From Copromyces sp. CBS 386.78 (lineage: Eukaryota > Ascomycota > Sordariomycetes > Sordariales > Sordariaceae), in contig MU839095.1 in NCBI GenBank assembly GCA_030685235.1, positions 248,001 through 312,000 on the forward strand: DNA of 64,000 nt. Reading direction: 5' to 3'. This document shows, piece by piece, positions 10,025 through 21,714 of the stretch. The notes under the pieces are model-generated. The model was given only the letters and a program-made list of their open reading frames with translations. It searched no databases and was not told the DNA's origin. How positions within the stretch are numbered: the stretch's first letter is position 1; every line of letters starts with the position of its first letter. The position numbers and the translations under genes were made by a program.

Positions 10025-12108
10025 GTTGTGGAGGTGTCTGTTCGTTGACGAGCAGAAAGGAATGCAATCGCAACACAATTGCAATTGCGTGGAGGGGGGG
10101 AGAATGCGGGAGGTTGATGGAGGTTTGGAGAGCCCGGCGTGAGGAAAATTGTCGAGTGGCCTTGGTTCGAATGGAAAAGGTGGGGCCGAGCTTGGACGAG
10201 GCCAATCAGCAGCCGGCTGAGAATTTTGCTCTCTACCAGAATCCCGAGCACTCCACCAACCACGCCTCCAAAATCGAGAGGTTTCTGAGGTTACGACTAC
10301 AAAAAGGCAGCGCATCCGCCGCACCTTCACCCGCCATCAGTCTCCCCTCCCCGCCTCGAGCCTTCCGATCCGAAAGATCGAAAGCACATTGCTACATGCC
10401 GTGCCCAGTTTCTCCATTCTGTCTGCAGCCGGCCCCGGACCTCCGTGACGACAGCAGTCCACGATTTCCATTTTGTTCCTCTGCCCCGACCTCAGCAAGG
10501 ACCTTTTTTACCTTCCCAGGTTGGCTCTGAGCGACTGTGCTCCGGGCGGCGGGCGGGCTCCATGGATACTCAGGTGTCAAGCTCTGGCGGCAGAAGCAGT
10601 CTGCCCAGCTGCCCAATAATCCGTCGCCCGGGTAATCCCGGAGAAATGTCGCAACCTACCAGAAGCTCTGGCCGCCCCCGGTTGGCGTTTGGCAATTCGG
10701 CACCTTTTTCAGGCCAGCTACCGTCTCGAGTTTCACGCTGGTGGCTTCAGCTGCTGGAGTGGTATCGAATATGATTTCCAATGCCTCGAGGTTCCCCATG
10801 TTTTGCTCGCCGTCACTTTACGAGATAGCATCACCTAGCAACCAAACATCTCGGTCTTCAATCTCGCCATTGCTTCTCCATCCATCATCATCCGAAATGT
10901 TTCAATTGAGCAGCATTTCGTTGCCGGTCAAACAAATATCTCGAGCATCGCACCGCAAATGAATGACGTCTGCCAGCTGGCCACCTCCCCCTCTTTCTCC
11001 CGTCCCATCCCCTCACTATCCAACGCCATCTCATTTTGACTGGTTGCTGGCTGCCAACGCTTGAACAACGAACTGGTCCGCCAAAATATCAACACAACTT
11101 TTTTGTTTCGTCGTCAAGGCGCTTCTGTGCCATCTCCCCACAATGCCTCCGGGCCGTCCCAAATATCACCAAACATCTTCCCCTCGGACTCCCGCCCCCC
11201 GTTTGAAACCAACCAGACCAGACTGGCTAACAAGAAGCTTCTCAACGATGTCTGTCGGTGCCTGCTATAAGAAGCCACGAGTCACATATTGGGTGCTCAC
11301 AGCCTGCTTAGGTACACGTCCAATTGATTCATCGTCGCCCATATGGATGGATTTGCAATAAATAGGTGTAGCATGTACCCGTGCCACGCCCCCACTCCGT
11401 TGCTGAGCCAATCTTTTGAATGTCGCAAATTTGTGTTGTCAATTTGGTTTCTGATACTTCGAGCTCCTTCCCGCTCCTTGGCGAGCCAGATTCCCGACAG
11501 ACACTCGGGTCTATTTCCACCTGGCCCTGTACAGGTATGCTCACTTCTGTAATTCTGAGCATTTCGAGAACGTTTCTAGACCAACCCTTTGTGCCAAAAG
11601 GTGCAGATCGCTCCAATCTCTTCAAGAGCCGAGGTCACAAGGGAGGAAGGCGGCTTGTGTTTGCTAAATCAATGAAGCCAATTCAAGCACTCTTCTTACC
11701 AAGGGTTAGGGTTAAAGCAGCAATCTGCTTACAAGGCAGCAGACCAGGACCCTGCGTTGGCAGTCGCGTGGCGCCCTCCATCGTCACAGTCTCGGTGCAG
11801 TGTCGCAGATGGCCAAAGTCGAGAACCTTGACAACTCCCGGGTCCGTCAAAGGGACCTCCTCGTTCTTGTCCCAAACAGTATCTGAATAGCGACCGAATT
11901 GGTCATGTTTTGCCCCTAGGGTCCAAATTGTCCTACAAAGAATACAAACCACTGCACGCCGGCCGCGCAGTCCTCGCTGCTATTGAGCAGTAGCATCTTC
12001 TCTTTTTCCGGTGAACGGGTCAATCCCGGCCAAAACAGCCACATCGAGGTGCATCGTGTTCAAAAGAAGATTATCTGGGCGCAAACGTTCCTCGCCCGTC
12101 CTCTCACC
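10025..12108. other. Divergent intergenic region between atp-1 and the dipeptidyl aminopeptidase gene
   Basis: This 2.1-kb region should hold both promoters. No protein gene is supported. It contains the second copy of the atp-1 intron fragment (11165-11245). An open frame at 11143-11361 runs through that copy, beginning MPPGRPKY, but has no recognisable domain. Confidence 0.6.
11165..11245 (+). repeat. Second copy of the atp-1 intron 4 fragment
   Basis: These 81 bp are identical to the reverse complement of 8133-8213, starting ATCACCAAACATC and ending AAGCTTCTCAA. The copy keeps the branch-site-like GGCTAACAAG. It lacks the TGCAG acceptor, continuing CGATGTC instead. Whether it is spliced from any transcript cannot be told from sequence. 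Confidence 0.88.
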
Positions 12109-14954
12109 ATGCCACCATCCGCGTACTCGGACGATACGCTACGGTCTGGCCTCGATCGCTTGAGAGACCATAGCCCCAGCCAGCATCGAAGAAGCATGTC
12201 GCAAGAAACAGACTCCTCCGTATCCACGACGAGCATCGTCTTCGATCGCATACAAGAGCGTCTCGACACGAAAGAGTTTACACCTCGCGGTACCGATGGC
12301 GACGACGACGACTCGCTCAAGGACGAGCTAAACAATGACGATCTCGAGACCGGGCCCTTCCTGGGCAATGCCGATTTGTCTTCCCGTTCAGACCAGCGCT
12401 CGCCCGGCGACGGCCAACGTATGGATCGCAGTTTGAGGAGATGGCTATTTATTGTCTCGGGAGTGTTGGTTGCCACTTGGGTCATTGGCCTCTTCGTCTT
12501 CGTCTCGTCCAAGGCCTACAAGCCATCCTCCTCCTTTGCGCATGACCCCCAAGCAACAGTCACGCACGGCACTGGAAAGAAGGTCACGCTAGACCAAGTC
12601 TTGAATAATGAATGGCGCGCAAAGAGCCATTCCATCAGCTGGATTGCTGGTGCAAACGGAGAAGATGGCTTGCTTCTGGAGAAGGAGGGTGTCGGGAAAG
12701 ACTACCTTGTGGTCGAAGACGTGCGAGCTCAGAACCCTTCCTCCGTCCAACCCTCCACGAGCAAGACCCTGATCAAAGAGAAAATGTTTGAATTTGCCAA
12801 CAAAACGTACTGGCCCTCTATCACGGTTCCCAGCCGGAACCTGAAGAAAGTCTTGCTTGCGACGGACGTTCAGAACAACTGGCGCCACTCATACTACGCC
12901 ATCTACTGGATTTTTGACGTCGAAACCCAAAAAGTTGAGCCGCTGGTCCCCTACGATGTCGAGGCTCGGCTCCAGCTGGCGTCATGGAGCCCTACCAGTG
13001 ATGCCATTGTCTACACACGGGATAACAACATGTTTATTCGCAAACTCGGCAGTGATAAGATTATGCAGATCACCAGGGACGGCAGCGCCGACGTATTCAA
13101 CGGTGTTCCCGACTGGGTCTACGAGGAAGAGGTGTTGGCTAGTGGTGTCGCTACCTGGTGGTCCGAGGACGGCCAATACGTCGCATTCCTGCGAACCAAC
13201 GAGACGGGCGTCCCCGAGTATCCCATCCAGTACTTCGTCTCAAGACCCAGTGGTGAAGAGCCCAAGCCGGGAGAGGAGAACTACCCTGAGGTCAGGCAGA
13301 TCAAATACCCGAAGGCCGGTGCCCACAACCCCATTGTCGACCTCAAGTTCTATGATGTGAGACGTGGCGATGTCTTCTCCGTTGATATCTCAGGCCGTTT
13401 TGCCGACGACGATCGCCTTATCACCGAGGTCGTCTGGGCCGGGAAGCAGGTATTGATCAAGGAGACAAACAGAGTGAGTGATGTGATGCGCGTCGTGCTG
13501 GTTGATGCGGGATCCCGCACTGGTAAGGCAGTCAGGACTGTTGATGTCAACGCCATCGACGGTGGCTGGTTCGAGATATCCCACAAGACCAAGTTCATCC
13601 CGGCTGATCCCGCCAATGGACGGCCTGATGACGGCTATGTCGACACCATTATTCACGACAATGGAGATCATTTGGCGTATTTCACGCCGTTGGACAACCC
13701 CGAGCCCATCATGCTCACCTCTGGGGACTATGAGGTTGTCGATGCGCCATCTGCCGTTGACCTGCAAAGGAACCTGGTCTACTTTGTTTCTACGAAAGAA
13801 TCCTCAATCCAGCGTCATCTCTATCAAGTCAAGTTGACCGGAGAAGATATGACACCGGTGACGGATACTTCCAAGGAGGGCTATTACGCCATCTCCTTCT
13901 CGACCGGTGCCGGATATGCCTTGGTATCCTATCAGGGTCCAGACATTCCCTGGCAAAAGGTTATCAGCACCCCGAGCAACCCTGACAAGTATGAGCATGT
14001 CGTGGAGGAGAACAAAGATCTCGCCGAAGCCGCCAAAAAGCACGAACTTCCGATCAATATCTATGGCACTATCAACGTCGACGGCGTAGACCTCAACTAC
14101 GTTGAGAGACGTCCGCCACACTTTGACAAGAACAAGAAATACCCCGTGCTGTTCCAACAATACAGTGGTCCCGTCTCTCAGACTGTCAAGAAGACCTTCG
14201 CCGTCGACTTCCAGTCCTTTGTGGCTGCTGGCCTCGGTTATATCTGCGTCACAGTCGACGGGCGCGGAACAGGCTTCATAGGCCGCAAGAACCGCGTCAT
14301 CATCCGTGGCGACCTCGGTCATTGGGAATCCCACGATCAGATCGCCGCCGCGAAGCACTGGGCCAAGAAGGACTACATCGACGAAGACCGCCTCGCCATC
14401 TGGGGATGGAGCTACGGCGGCTACATGACGCTCAAGACCCTTGAGCAAGACGCGGGACAGACCTTCAAGTACGGCATGGCCGTCGCCCCCGTCACCGACT
14501 GGCGCTTCTACGACAGCATCTACACGGAGCGATACATGCGCACGCCGCAGACGAACCCCGAGGGTTACAATTCAGCCGCCGTCACTAACGTCACTGCCCT
14601 TTCGCAGAACGTGCGCTTCCTATTGATGCATGGTGTGGCCGATGATAATGTCCATATGCAGAACTCGCTTACGCTTTTGGACGCGCTTGATCAGCGGAGC
14701 GTGGAGAACTATGATGTTCATGTTTTCCCGGATAGCGACCATGGGATTTACTTCCATAATGCTAATCGGATTGTGTTTGATAGTAAGTATACCTACCATT
14801 GTGCTGTCATGGCTGAGCGGAACTGGAAAATGCTAACTGAGGTACCTACACAGAACTGGCGAACTGGCTCGTCAATGCGTTTAACGGCGAGTGGCTGAAG
14901 GTCGCCAACGCGCAACCTAATGGCATGAAGAAGCGTGCTCTTCCTACTGCTTGA
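12109..14954 (+). CDS. Type II membrane dipeptidyl aminopeptidase (S9B, Dap2/Ste13-like)
   Basis: This serine protease removes X-Pro or X-Ala dipeptides from N-termini, in the vacuole (Dap2 type) or late Golgi (Ste13 type). Two exons, 12109-14782 and 14854-14954, give 924 residues. The 71-nt intron has a GTAAGT donor and a CTAAC branch site. The N-terminus is a cytosolic Ser/Asp-rich tail, followed by one membrane span at about residues 112-134 and a lumenal beta-propeller. The substrate-binding double-Glu motif is DWVYEEE (residues 335-341). The catalytic triad is intact: Ser768 in GWSYGGYM, Asp845/846 in HGVADDNVH, and His878 in DSDHGIYFH. The C-terminus after the intron reads [15 protein letters not shown]. 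Vacuolar versus Golgi location cannot be settled here. The start ATG lies just after CTCACC; the open frame extends further upstream but that part looks like leader. Confidence 0.95.
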
Positions 14955-15570
14955 TCATTGCAAGAAATGTCTTGTTCAAAGCACAGAATTGCTGCTCCAT
15001 GCTTCTGACGTTTGGGTGGACAAAGGTGGCGTTTCGGCTTCGTTGGTTATAAGCAGGTGATCAGTTGTTCTTTGCATACAAATCCTAGGTATATGAGAAA
15101 AGGAAAGCATGGTATATATATATATATACCTTCACAGTTCTGTACCCTTGTTCCTTGATCGAGTGTCTGTTATTTCCTCGTGTTCAAAGGGTATACATGC
15201 CGGGGTGTCATTCCGTCAGTTCGGTCCAACCCATCCGTTCCGCAAAAGATGGATGGCAAGTTGGTGGTTGGGGATTTCCCCAGATTTCCCAAAGTACGGA
15301 AGGAAGTAGTATTTCCCAACAAACCCGATCCGGATATTCGGGACGTGATCCCCTTGTAGTATCGTCACATCGGCATCTCAACTCCAGGAACGCGATCCCG
15401 GGCGCGGTTGACGATGCCGTCCGCCTAAATCAACCAAGGAGTAATTTCCCGGGGTTCAATACGTAGTAGCAGAGGACTGTGAGATATATATCGAGACAGT
15501 TCCTCGCGCGTGATGAACACCCACATTTCGCTCCTGTTAAGTCGAAGTGCGTCTTCGGGATACCTTCGAA
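14955..15570. other. Intergenic region between the aminopeptidase and GH131 genes
   Basis: No gene is seen. It contains a short alternating TA tract at about 15112-15129 and a GATATATATC stretch at about 15482-15491. The second lies about 85 bp upstream of the GH131 start and could act as a TATA-like element. Confidence 0.5.
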
Positions 15571-16715
15571 ATGCACACATCCGCTCTCTTCGGCTTCCTG
15601 GCCGCAGCAGCCACCGCCGTCCTCGCTATTCCCCAACCCGACCACCGCCCCAATCCTCACAAAGCTGCAGTCAAATGCCCCCTAATCTTCGACGGCCGCA
15701 TCAAGTCCCGCACCCCCGTAACCGACTTCGACAGCGCCTCCACCTCCCTCTTCAACCCGGACAACGTTAAATCCTCGAATCTCAAATGGAGCCAGATTAT
15801 TAAATTCCCTGAGGGAGAGAAGGGGAGTAGGTTCGATAATTGCAGCCATAAACCGCTGAAGGTGACGATTAGTGATGAGAGCGTTTTCAAGACTCAGTAT
15901 GGGTTTCGCAGGGCTGGGTTGATTTTTGCTGGGGAGTGAGTGGCCATGATCTTCTGGGATTGAGTCAGAAATGACAATGGTTGCTGACATGGGAGCAACA
16001 ATACGAACACCGGTAGTCCCGCCTCAAAAGGGGTGAATACGCTTCATTTCAGTGTGAGGCAGGATTCAAAGAGACCATTGAATCTCACACATGAATACCT
16101 GGTAAGTTCTTCCATCCCTCCTTCCGATCTTCCTTCCTTTTCCTGATGCCATACAACGTTCTTCTAGAGAGAGTTTGTGGTCAAAACTAACCAGTGTCCT
16201 GTTGTTTTGGGAAAAGAACATCTGGCACGAAACCTCCGACTGGTCCGCCAACCAATTCAACTTCCAAACCGGCACCATCATCGGCCAGGAAGGCAAGCTG
16301 CCAAAGAACACGTTCAAGATCATGAGCAGGGAGAACAAGCTGATCTGGCAGACGCCAATCGAGAAGAAGGAGTGGCAGAACTTTGCTATTACGTTGGATT
16401 TTAATAAGAAGTATGTCCTTCCCCCTTCCTCACTTTCTTCCCACTTGACCTCTTGAGGGTGAGAGTCTGACATGACTGAAATACAGCACGCTACAAGTCT
16501 ACTATTCCAAGGGCAACGAGCCTTTGCGCAGCGTCACCAAAGCGGTGTCGAATAACAATGCGGGAGAGGGCCAGTATCAGTTCGGTATACTGAAGAAACC
16601 TACAGGCACTGATGATGTGGTGAATAAGGGATACCAGGAGAGTGGGATTGATGAAGGGCAGATCTATGGTGGAATTTTTATTGAGGATAGTGCCGGTGGG
16701 TGTGTTTCTTTCTAG
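15571..16715 (+). CDS. Secreted glycoside hydrolase family 131 beta-glucanase
   Basis: GH131 enzymes are fungal-type secreted glucanases acting on beta-1,3-, beta-1,6- and beta-1,4-glucans; substrate use here is inferred from the family. Four exons, 15571-15935, 15996-16101, 16217-16410 and 16487-16715, join to 297 residues. Donors are GTGAGT, GTAAGT and GTATGT, and the second intron has an AACTAAC branch site. The start at 15571 begins a signal peptide (MHTSALFGFLAAAATAVLA); an ATG 24 bases upstream would put charged residues in front of it. The mature protein carries the family blocks CPLIFDGRI, DFDSASTSLFNPDNVK, LKWSQIIKFP, FRRAGLIF, NIWHETSDW, QNFAITLDFNKNTLQVYYSKG and GQIYGGIFIEDS. There is no cellulose-binding domain. 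A secreted protein gene follows in convergent orientation. Confidence 0.92.
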
Positions 16716-17016
16716 GTCTTGGGGGATTGGATGATATTGGAACCGAAGAGAGAATCATTTGAGAAGATACTGGTCCTGGAGCTCAAGATACATCTTTTGT
16801 GTCCTTCTACCTCTCTCACAATGCACTGAATACCGAAATTGGGGGGGTGCCAAGTACTCTTTCCGCGGGCCCGGTCGATAGCAGGTACCTTTCAACAACT
16901 CTTGGTCCGTGAAGACATTATATCCCGAGCAAGCAATTGCCTGGCTCTATTTCCTGCTCATTTTCCTATAAACCGACCACACAGAACCAATAACCCCATC
17001 GAACCACCACACCAGA
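16716..17016. other. Convergent spacer between two secreted-protein genes
   Basis: This 301-bp region lies between the stop codons of the GH131 gene (+) and the Asn-rich secreted protein gene (-). It presumably holds both 3' untranslated regions. Nothing else is seen. Confidence 0.5.
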
Positions 17017-17237
17017 TCACCCCGACTCAGAACTCCGATAAGCCGGCACCGAAAAGTTCTCCGGCCCTTCATACACCTGATGCCGAAAAATATCATCCCC
17101 CATCATCGGTATACAGTCCGGCGTGACTTTGTACACGGCCGTGTCCGTCACTTTGTCGTTTATCCTCCGCACAATCAACAATGTTCCGCTCCCGTCTTGT
17201 TGCTCGGTCCATTTGAAGGAGACACCCGGTCCTGTTG

Positions 17238-17271
<34 letters not shown>

Positions 17272-17720
17272 ATTTTGGTTACTGTTGCTGTTCCTGTTGC
17301 TTTGATTGTTGGTACTGTTTCCGTACCCGCTACCGCTACCACCTGAACTTGGACCTGTTGGACAAAACGTCTGCGGGATGCTGGTCAACTGGTGGTTGAC
17401 GGTAGTGCCCAATGCTTCGCAGTGGACGGGGGTGGCATCGTGGTAGAAGGTTACGTCGAATTTGTAGCTGGATAGAGGGTAGGTTGGAGTTTAGGAGGTT
17501 AGTGGATTGCTGAAGCATATCATATGGAGAGAAGCTGAACTGAGAAGGCTTACAAGTTTCGGTTACTGAGGACCATGGCTGATGCCTCAAAGTTGGTGAC
17601 GTTGAAGGCCGGGACTTGGTTCAGATCATGGCCGTCGTCGAGAACGACAGGGGTGGGGCTTGCATGTGTGGTGACACTGGCGGCGCACAGGAAGAGGAGA
17701 TATAGGAGTTGGATATGCAT
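17017..17720 (-). CDS. Small secreted protein with a poly-asparagine tract
   Basis: I do not recognise the family. Two exons on the minus strand (17720-17554 and 17467-17017) give 205 residues. The 86-nt intron has a GTAAGC donor, a CACTAACC branch site and a CCAG acceptor. The start MHIQLLYLLFLCAASV begins a clear signal peptide, and an ATG 15 bases upstream would lengthen it. The mature part has few cysteines and several possible N-glycosylation sites. A Ser/Gly/Asn-rich middle ends in a run of about 12 Asn encoded by a GTT/AAC microsatellite. The C-terminal half, starting GVSFKWTEQQDGSG, looks folded and includes VTDTAVYKVTPDCIP. It may be an extracellular or cell-wall protein. The splice junction keeps frame and restores a hydrophobic strand, which supports the model. 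Confidence 0.78.
17233..17272. repeat. GTT/AAC trinucleotide microsatellite
   Basis: A run of TTG/GTT triplets encodes consecutive asparagines on the minus strand in the small secreted protein. Such tracts often vary in length between strains. Confidence 0.85.
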
Positions 17721-20002
17721 TGTTTCTGGAGACACTTTCGGTAGAGTGGTTCTTCGATAGCAGCCTTAGGAGGTCGTCTGTGAGAGTACCGAGCTGTTTT
17801 GAGGTTATACAGGTGGTAGGCAGAGGAGTGAAGTCGCTCAGAACGAATGTATCAGGTCGGCGATATGTTCATATTGTGAACTAGGAAAGAACTCCAGGGC
17901 TTCTCGGGGTTCGTCTGCTGATATAGTAGTCGACGTTCTCCATGATATTGGATGATGAGAAGCACAGGGACAGAGCCCTGTTACAAGCCGCATCACCTTG
18001 ATGCCATTGATAGAACTTTCCAAGTGCAACTCCGGACCAAACGGAGGAAGGTACGAAGGTGAAAGACCGGTATTTTTGGGTCCTTCAAGAATATGTTATT
18101 CAACCTCCATGTTACGCAAGACATGTTTGGGCAACAGAGTCTCTGACATTCCAGCTAACCCATCCACTTCCTTTTATAACATATATCTGGATACCGAGTC
18201 CCTGAAATAGCTGATACCGGTCGCCTTTTAGACGTGGCGGATCCCGCACCCGACACCAAACTCCGTCATGTCTTCATCTTTTCTTGGCGTACGACGAGGC
18301 TCACGAAGCTGTCTCCTGCGCCTTGGTATAACTGCAACAACGAATGATCTGTCTTGCTTGGTGTTGTATATGTTCTGCGCTGAAGAAGTCGAGGCAACCA
18401 ACGGGAAGCTTGCTGCATACCTATCTATCTAAGCACGGCAACAGATGGGATATTTTCTCCGTGTTGCTCTTGGGTTGGATCAGCCTTTACAGCAGAGGCT
18501 CATGACATCGAGCCGGATTGCTGGGGCAGGCCGTCAAACGAGCAACGAGAGATAACCGAGTTCTAAACAATATAATCCCAGATTAGGTCGAGGGAATTGG
18601 TTTGTAAACCACCCCTATGTTGTCTGTTATGTCGGCTTGTTTGGTGCAGCCCAACGGCAGAGGTACACAACATGAGGAAGTCGCAATTAGCTCTGGTATA
18701 TATTGGCCTTGACACGGGTAGATGGTTCGTTGGGCTTTCCTTTGACATAGGGGTACCTACAAGGAACCTCGGAGTACGGTATAGTCTAGAACTGAGTTGT
18801 TTGTTGGATACCTGTATTTATTGCACCTTCCATTCCGACTGAGGACGGGACCGAATGGAAAGTGTAAGGTAGTCAACACGCAGCACATGCAGCCGTTTAC
18901 ACCACACACGGCATGCAGCAAATCCAATACTGCCCGCAGTAGGTAGCCTTCAAAGCCCCACGCCAACTCGATCAACACCCAATGGACGGTCCATGGGTGC
19001 CTGGGCTTCGATGGCTTTCCCTCTGGCGGACTGAAACACCCAATCCTGTTGCCCTGGAACCCTCTATCGGTTGTGCATAGCCGTTGCCCTTTAAAAGCCT
19101 GATCGCTCCCTCATGCCATTGAGTTTGAACTCTTCTGAATTCATCCCATTCACCATCTACCTATCCACCCTCCGAGGACGTTGCTCGGGTCAGGGGGCAG
19201 AAGACGGAATCCCGACAAGCCAACACCCGAAGACACCGGACGGTTCAGCCCCACTCGTCTGACCGGCGGGGGGCTCGGACACGGCCACTTCGGGCAGCTA
19301 CCTCCCGTCGCTCAGGTCAAGCCTCCAAACCAGCACAGGCCCAGGGGCTTTTCACAAGGAGCGCCGCGACACTGGGGGAGTCAGCTAGCGTCAACCCACC
19401 CCCTATTCTGGAACATCACCATTTTCGGTTGCTGACTTTCAAAACAACCGCCCGCGGGGATCCTGCTCGGTCCAAGATTGGATACCTAGTAGGTACCTTC
19501 CCAACATCCAGATTCATCTCTCTAAAACCTTCCCTGAACCTCCAGTTGCTTCCAGGAACTGACGGCTACCAGTCTCTTCTCCATATCAGAGAGTGAAGGC
19601 GTACGTACAAACCATCTTGTGGAAAACCCCCTCCCCCTTTGTCCCCTCGTGTCCCCATTCCCATCACGGCATCGCCCCGCCATGCTCGCGTAACAGCAAT
19701 CAAAAAAAAAGGACCTCTGCAGCCTGCCCCTTATCGTTACGTACATTCAGCATTTGCATATGCTGGCCCAATGCCGTTCCCTTTTTTTAGTGGCTGAGCC
19801 CAGCAATGTTTTATTCTGATTCGCCCTGAAGTCTGTCTGACCTCCGTGTTCTTGCCAGATCTCATAATTCCAGCCCTCCCACCGCAACTTTAAACGCGTT
19901 TTCTATCCTCGAACCCATTCTTGCCTCACGCAACACCAACTTTGGGACTCGAAACGCCGTGCGACTACCTACAACCTCACCTACTCCACGGACACATTCA
20001 CC
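17721..20002. other. Intergenic region, no gene seen
   Basis: This 2.3-kb region separates the secreted protein gene (-) from the PRA1-family gene (+). Open frames are all under 90 codons and lack recognisable features. The last 400 bases are pyrimidine-rich and end CACATTCACC before the PRA1 start, typical of a fungal promoter and leader. Confidence 0.55.
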
Positions 20003-20533
20003 ATGTCGCGAATTTCGATCCCCATAGACGTCCTGACGTCTCGCCTCAACATGGGCGAGCGTTTCCAGAACTTCCGTTCGGGCTCGATTGCTAACCGCTT
20101 CTCGAACCTGCGCCCTCTCTCCGAGTTCTTCGATTTCAAGCGCCTCTCCAAGCCCGAAAACTTTGCCGAGATGCAGTCCCGCGTCAACTACAACCTGGGC
20201 CACTTCTCCAGCAACTATGCCGTCGTGTTCGTGATGCTCTGCATCTACGCCTTGCTCACCAACCCTTGGCTGCTCTTTGACATCGTCTTCGTCGTTGCCG
20301 GCATGTGGTTCATCGGCAAGCTCGACGGCCGTGATCTCGAGCTTGGCCAGCACCGCTTCACCAGTTCGCAGCTGTACACGGGATTGTACATCGTTGCGAT
20401 CCCGATCGGTCTTTTCTCTTCGCCCTTCCTCACTGTCATGTGGTTGATTGGCGCCAGCGGCTTGCTCATTATTGGCCATGCTTCGCTTATGGACAAGCCC
20501 ATCGATGAGGCTTTTTCCGGGGAGGCGGTCTAA
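20003..20533 (+). CDS. PRA1-family (prenylated Rab acceptor, Yip3-like) membrane protein
   Basis: PRA1 proteins sit in Golgi and ER membranes and interact with prenylated Rab GTPases in vesicle traffic. This single exon encodes 176 residues, the family's usual size. After a hydrophilic N-terminus (MSRISIPIDVLTSRL) comes the conserved RPLSEFFDF...ENFAEMQSRVNYNLGHF stretch. Two hydrophobic hairpins follow (about residues 73-103 and 126-158), separated by KLDGRDLELGQHRFTSSQLY. The protein ends DEAFSGEAV. The start context CACCATG is good. The next gene follows very closely on the same strand, and its reading frame stays open back into this gene's last 25 bases. Confidence 0.93.
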   Translation: MSRISIPIDVLTSRLNMGERFQNFRSGSIANRFSNLRPLSEFFDFKRLSKPENFAEMQSRVNYNLGHFSSNYAVVFVMLCIYALLTNPWLLFDIVFVVAGMWFIGKLDGRDLELGQHRFTSSQLYTGLYIVAIPIGLFSSPFLTVMWLIGASGLLIIGHASLMDKPIDEAFSGEAV

Positions 20534-20772
20534 ATGGTCGGCCGCGAGCTCCCAAATCTGCGCCCCAATGGGGAAGACCATCGAGGCGCGAGCGGGCGCG
20601 CAACGGGAGTGATGATGCTGAGGGTAGTTGGTGGAGTTCTGGGCGTGTGGTGGAGGAACTGGATAGCGATGACGGCGGCATTAATACGACACAAGGCGTT
20701 GGGTCAGGGTTGGTTTCAAAAGTTTCGGGTAATAGATTTGCTAGCGATCCCCTTCGGTTCACGGGTATCGAC

Positions 20773-21714
20773 ATGGCCAAGAAAGACGGTGGTGGCGCGA
20801 GGTTGCGGGGAAAGCCACATGTCTACGGGGAGGACACAACAGACGACGATTCGGAGGATTCGGCGAGCGATGAGGAGGACAGTCTCCACCTCGAGTCTGC
20901 CCTGGCACGAATTCGCCGGGCTCAGGCAAAGGGCAAGGCCGACGTCAAGCTGACAAAGGACGAACTGGCAGCTTTCGAACGGTATCAACGACGCCAGAAC
21001 GGCGAAGAGCGGAAGAAAAAGGAAAAGCGGATCGCGGTGCCGTTAGGTGCTCTTGCCCAAATCGAGGCCCCTCGGAGCTCCTCACGCGGGGAATCTTCGC
21101 GGACCCCGCGGGAACAGTCACCAGTTCCTCCGGGACGTCTTCCCAGCGGCGGGTCAACAGCTACCGCTGAGAGGGAGCAAAGCTCCTCGCCTTTCAATTA
21201 TTCGTACGTCAAAGATCAACCCGGTCCCATCCGGCGTTCTCGCGATTCTCCTTCCTACGGCGACATATCTCCCGGAGCCTCGGGCAGTTCTCCCCACCAC
21301 GATGTTTCGCGGCAAGCTTCTTCAAGCGGAAGCGGAATACCTGATCCCTTCCAGTACTTGCATCCCGGTGGTGGTACCACTCGCCCCACGTACACAGGCG
21401 ACTACAGGAGCCGGACAACAACATCAGACAGACATCGGACTACTAGCGACGACTACTCGGCGGGCGAGGAGGACAGGCACAGGCATTCATCAAGGATTGG
21501 CAGCAGCAGTTCCGCCGGGAGGAGCACCAGCCATTATGACCGATCGGAGCGTGCGAGAGAACGACGGGTCGCTGAGGAGCAAGCATATGACATCTCTTCT
21601 TCATCGAGGAGGACGTCTGGTGGGGACCCGCCCTCAATCGTTAAGCGGAAGGAGATGTTGGCTGGTGGCTCTTCGAAGTCGTCATCTTCTTCCAAGCGAA
21701 GAAGTCGTGGCTGA
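20773..21714 (+). CDS. Ser/Arg-rich protein of unknown function
   Basis: I do not recognise this protein. From the ATG at 20773 it has 313 residues. It begins MAKKDGGGARLRGKPHVYG, then has an acidic stretch (DDDSEDSASDEEDS) and a charged helical part (LESALARIRRAQAKGKADVKL, LTKDELAAFERYQRRQ). The rest is long, disordered and rich in Ser, Arg, Pro and Gly, ending SSSSSKRRSRG. The helical part is likely the conserved core. The frame is open upstream to 20509, through VVEELDSDDGG and the end of the PRA1 gene, but without an ATG. The true start may lie in an upstream exon, or translation may begin at 20773. The nearest upstream gene ends only 240 bases away, so transcripts may overlap. Coding status is fairly sure; the start is not. 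Confidence 0.65.
   Translation: MAKKDGGGARLRGKPHVYGEDTTDDDSEDSASDEEDSLHLESALARIRRAQAKGKADVKLTKDELAAFERYQRRQNGEERKKKEKRIAVPLGALAQIEAPRSSSRGESSRTPREQSPVPPGRLPSGGSTATAEREQSSSPFNYSYVKDQPGPIRRSRDSPSYGDISPGASGSSPHHDVSRQASSSGSGIPDPFQYLHPGGGTTRPTYTGDYRSRTTTSDRHRTTSDDYSAGEEDRHRHSSRIGSSSSAGRSTSHYDRSERARERRVAEEQAYDISSSSRRTSGGDPPSIVKRKEMLAGGSSKSSSSSKRRSRG

Noticed and set aside
11143..11361. 72-residue frame starting MPPGRPKYHQ
   Set aside because: It looks like a plausible start, but most of it is the duplicated atp-1 intron fragment, so coding is doubtful.
11701..11716. TTAGGGTTA telomere-like motif
   Set aside because: Only about one and a half units; too short to indicate a former telomere.
19862..20581. 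239-residue open frame on the minus strand
   Set aside because: It lies antisense to the PRA1-family gene, is rich in charged residues without a domain, and is explained as the shadow of a codon-biased gene.
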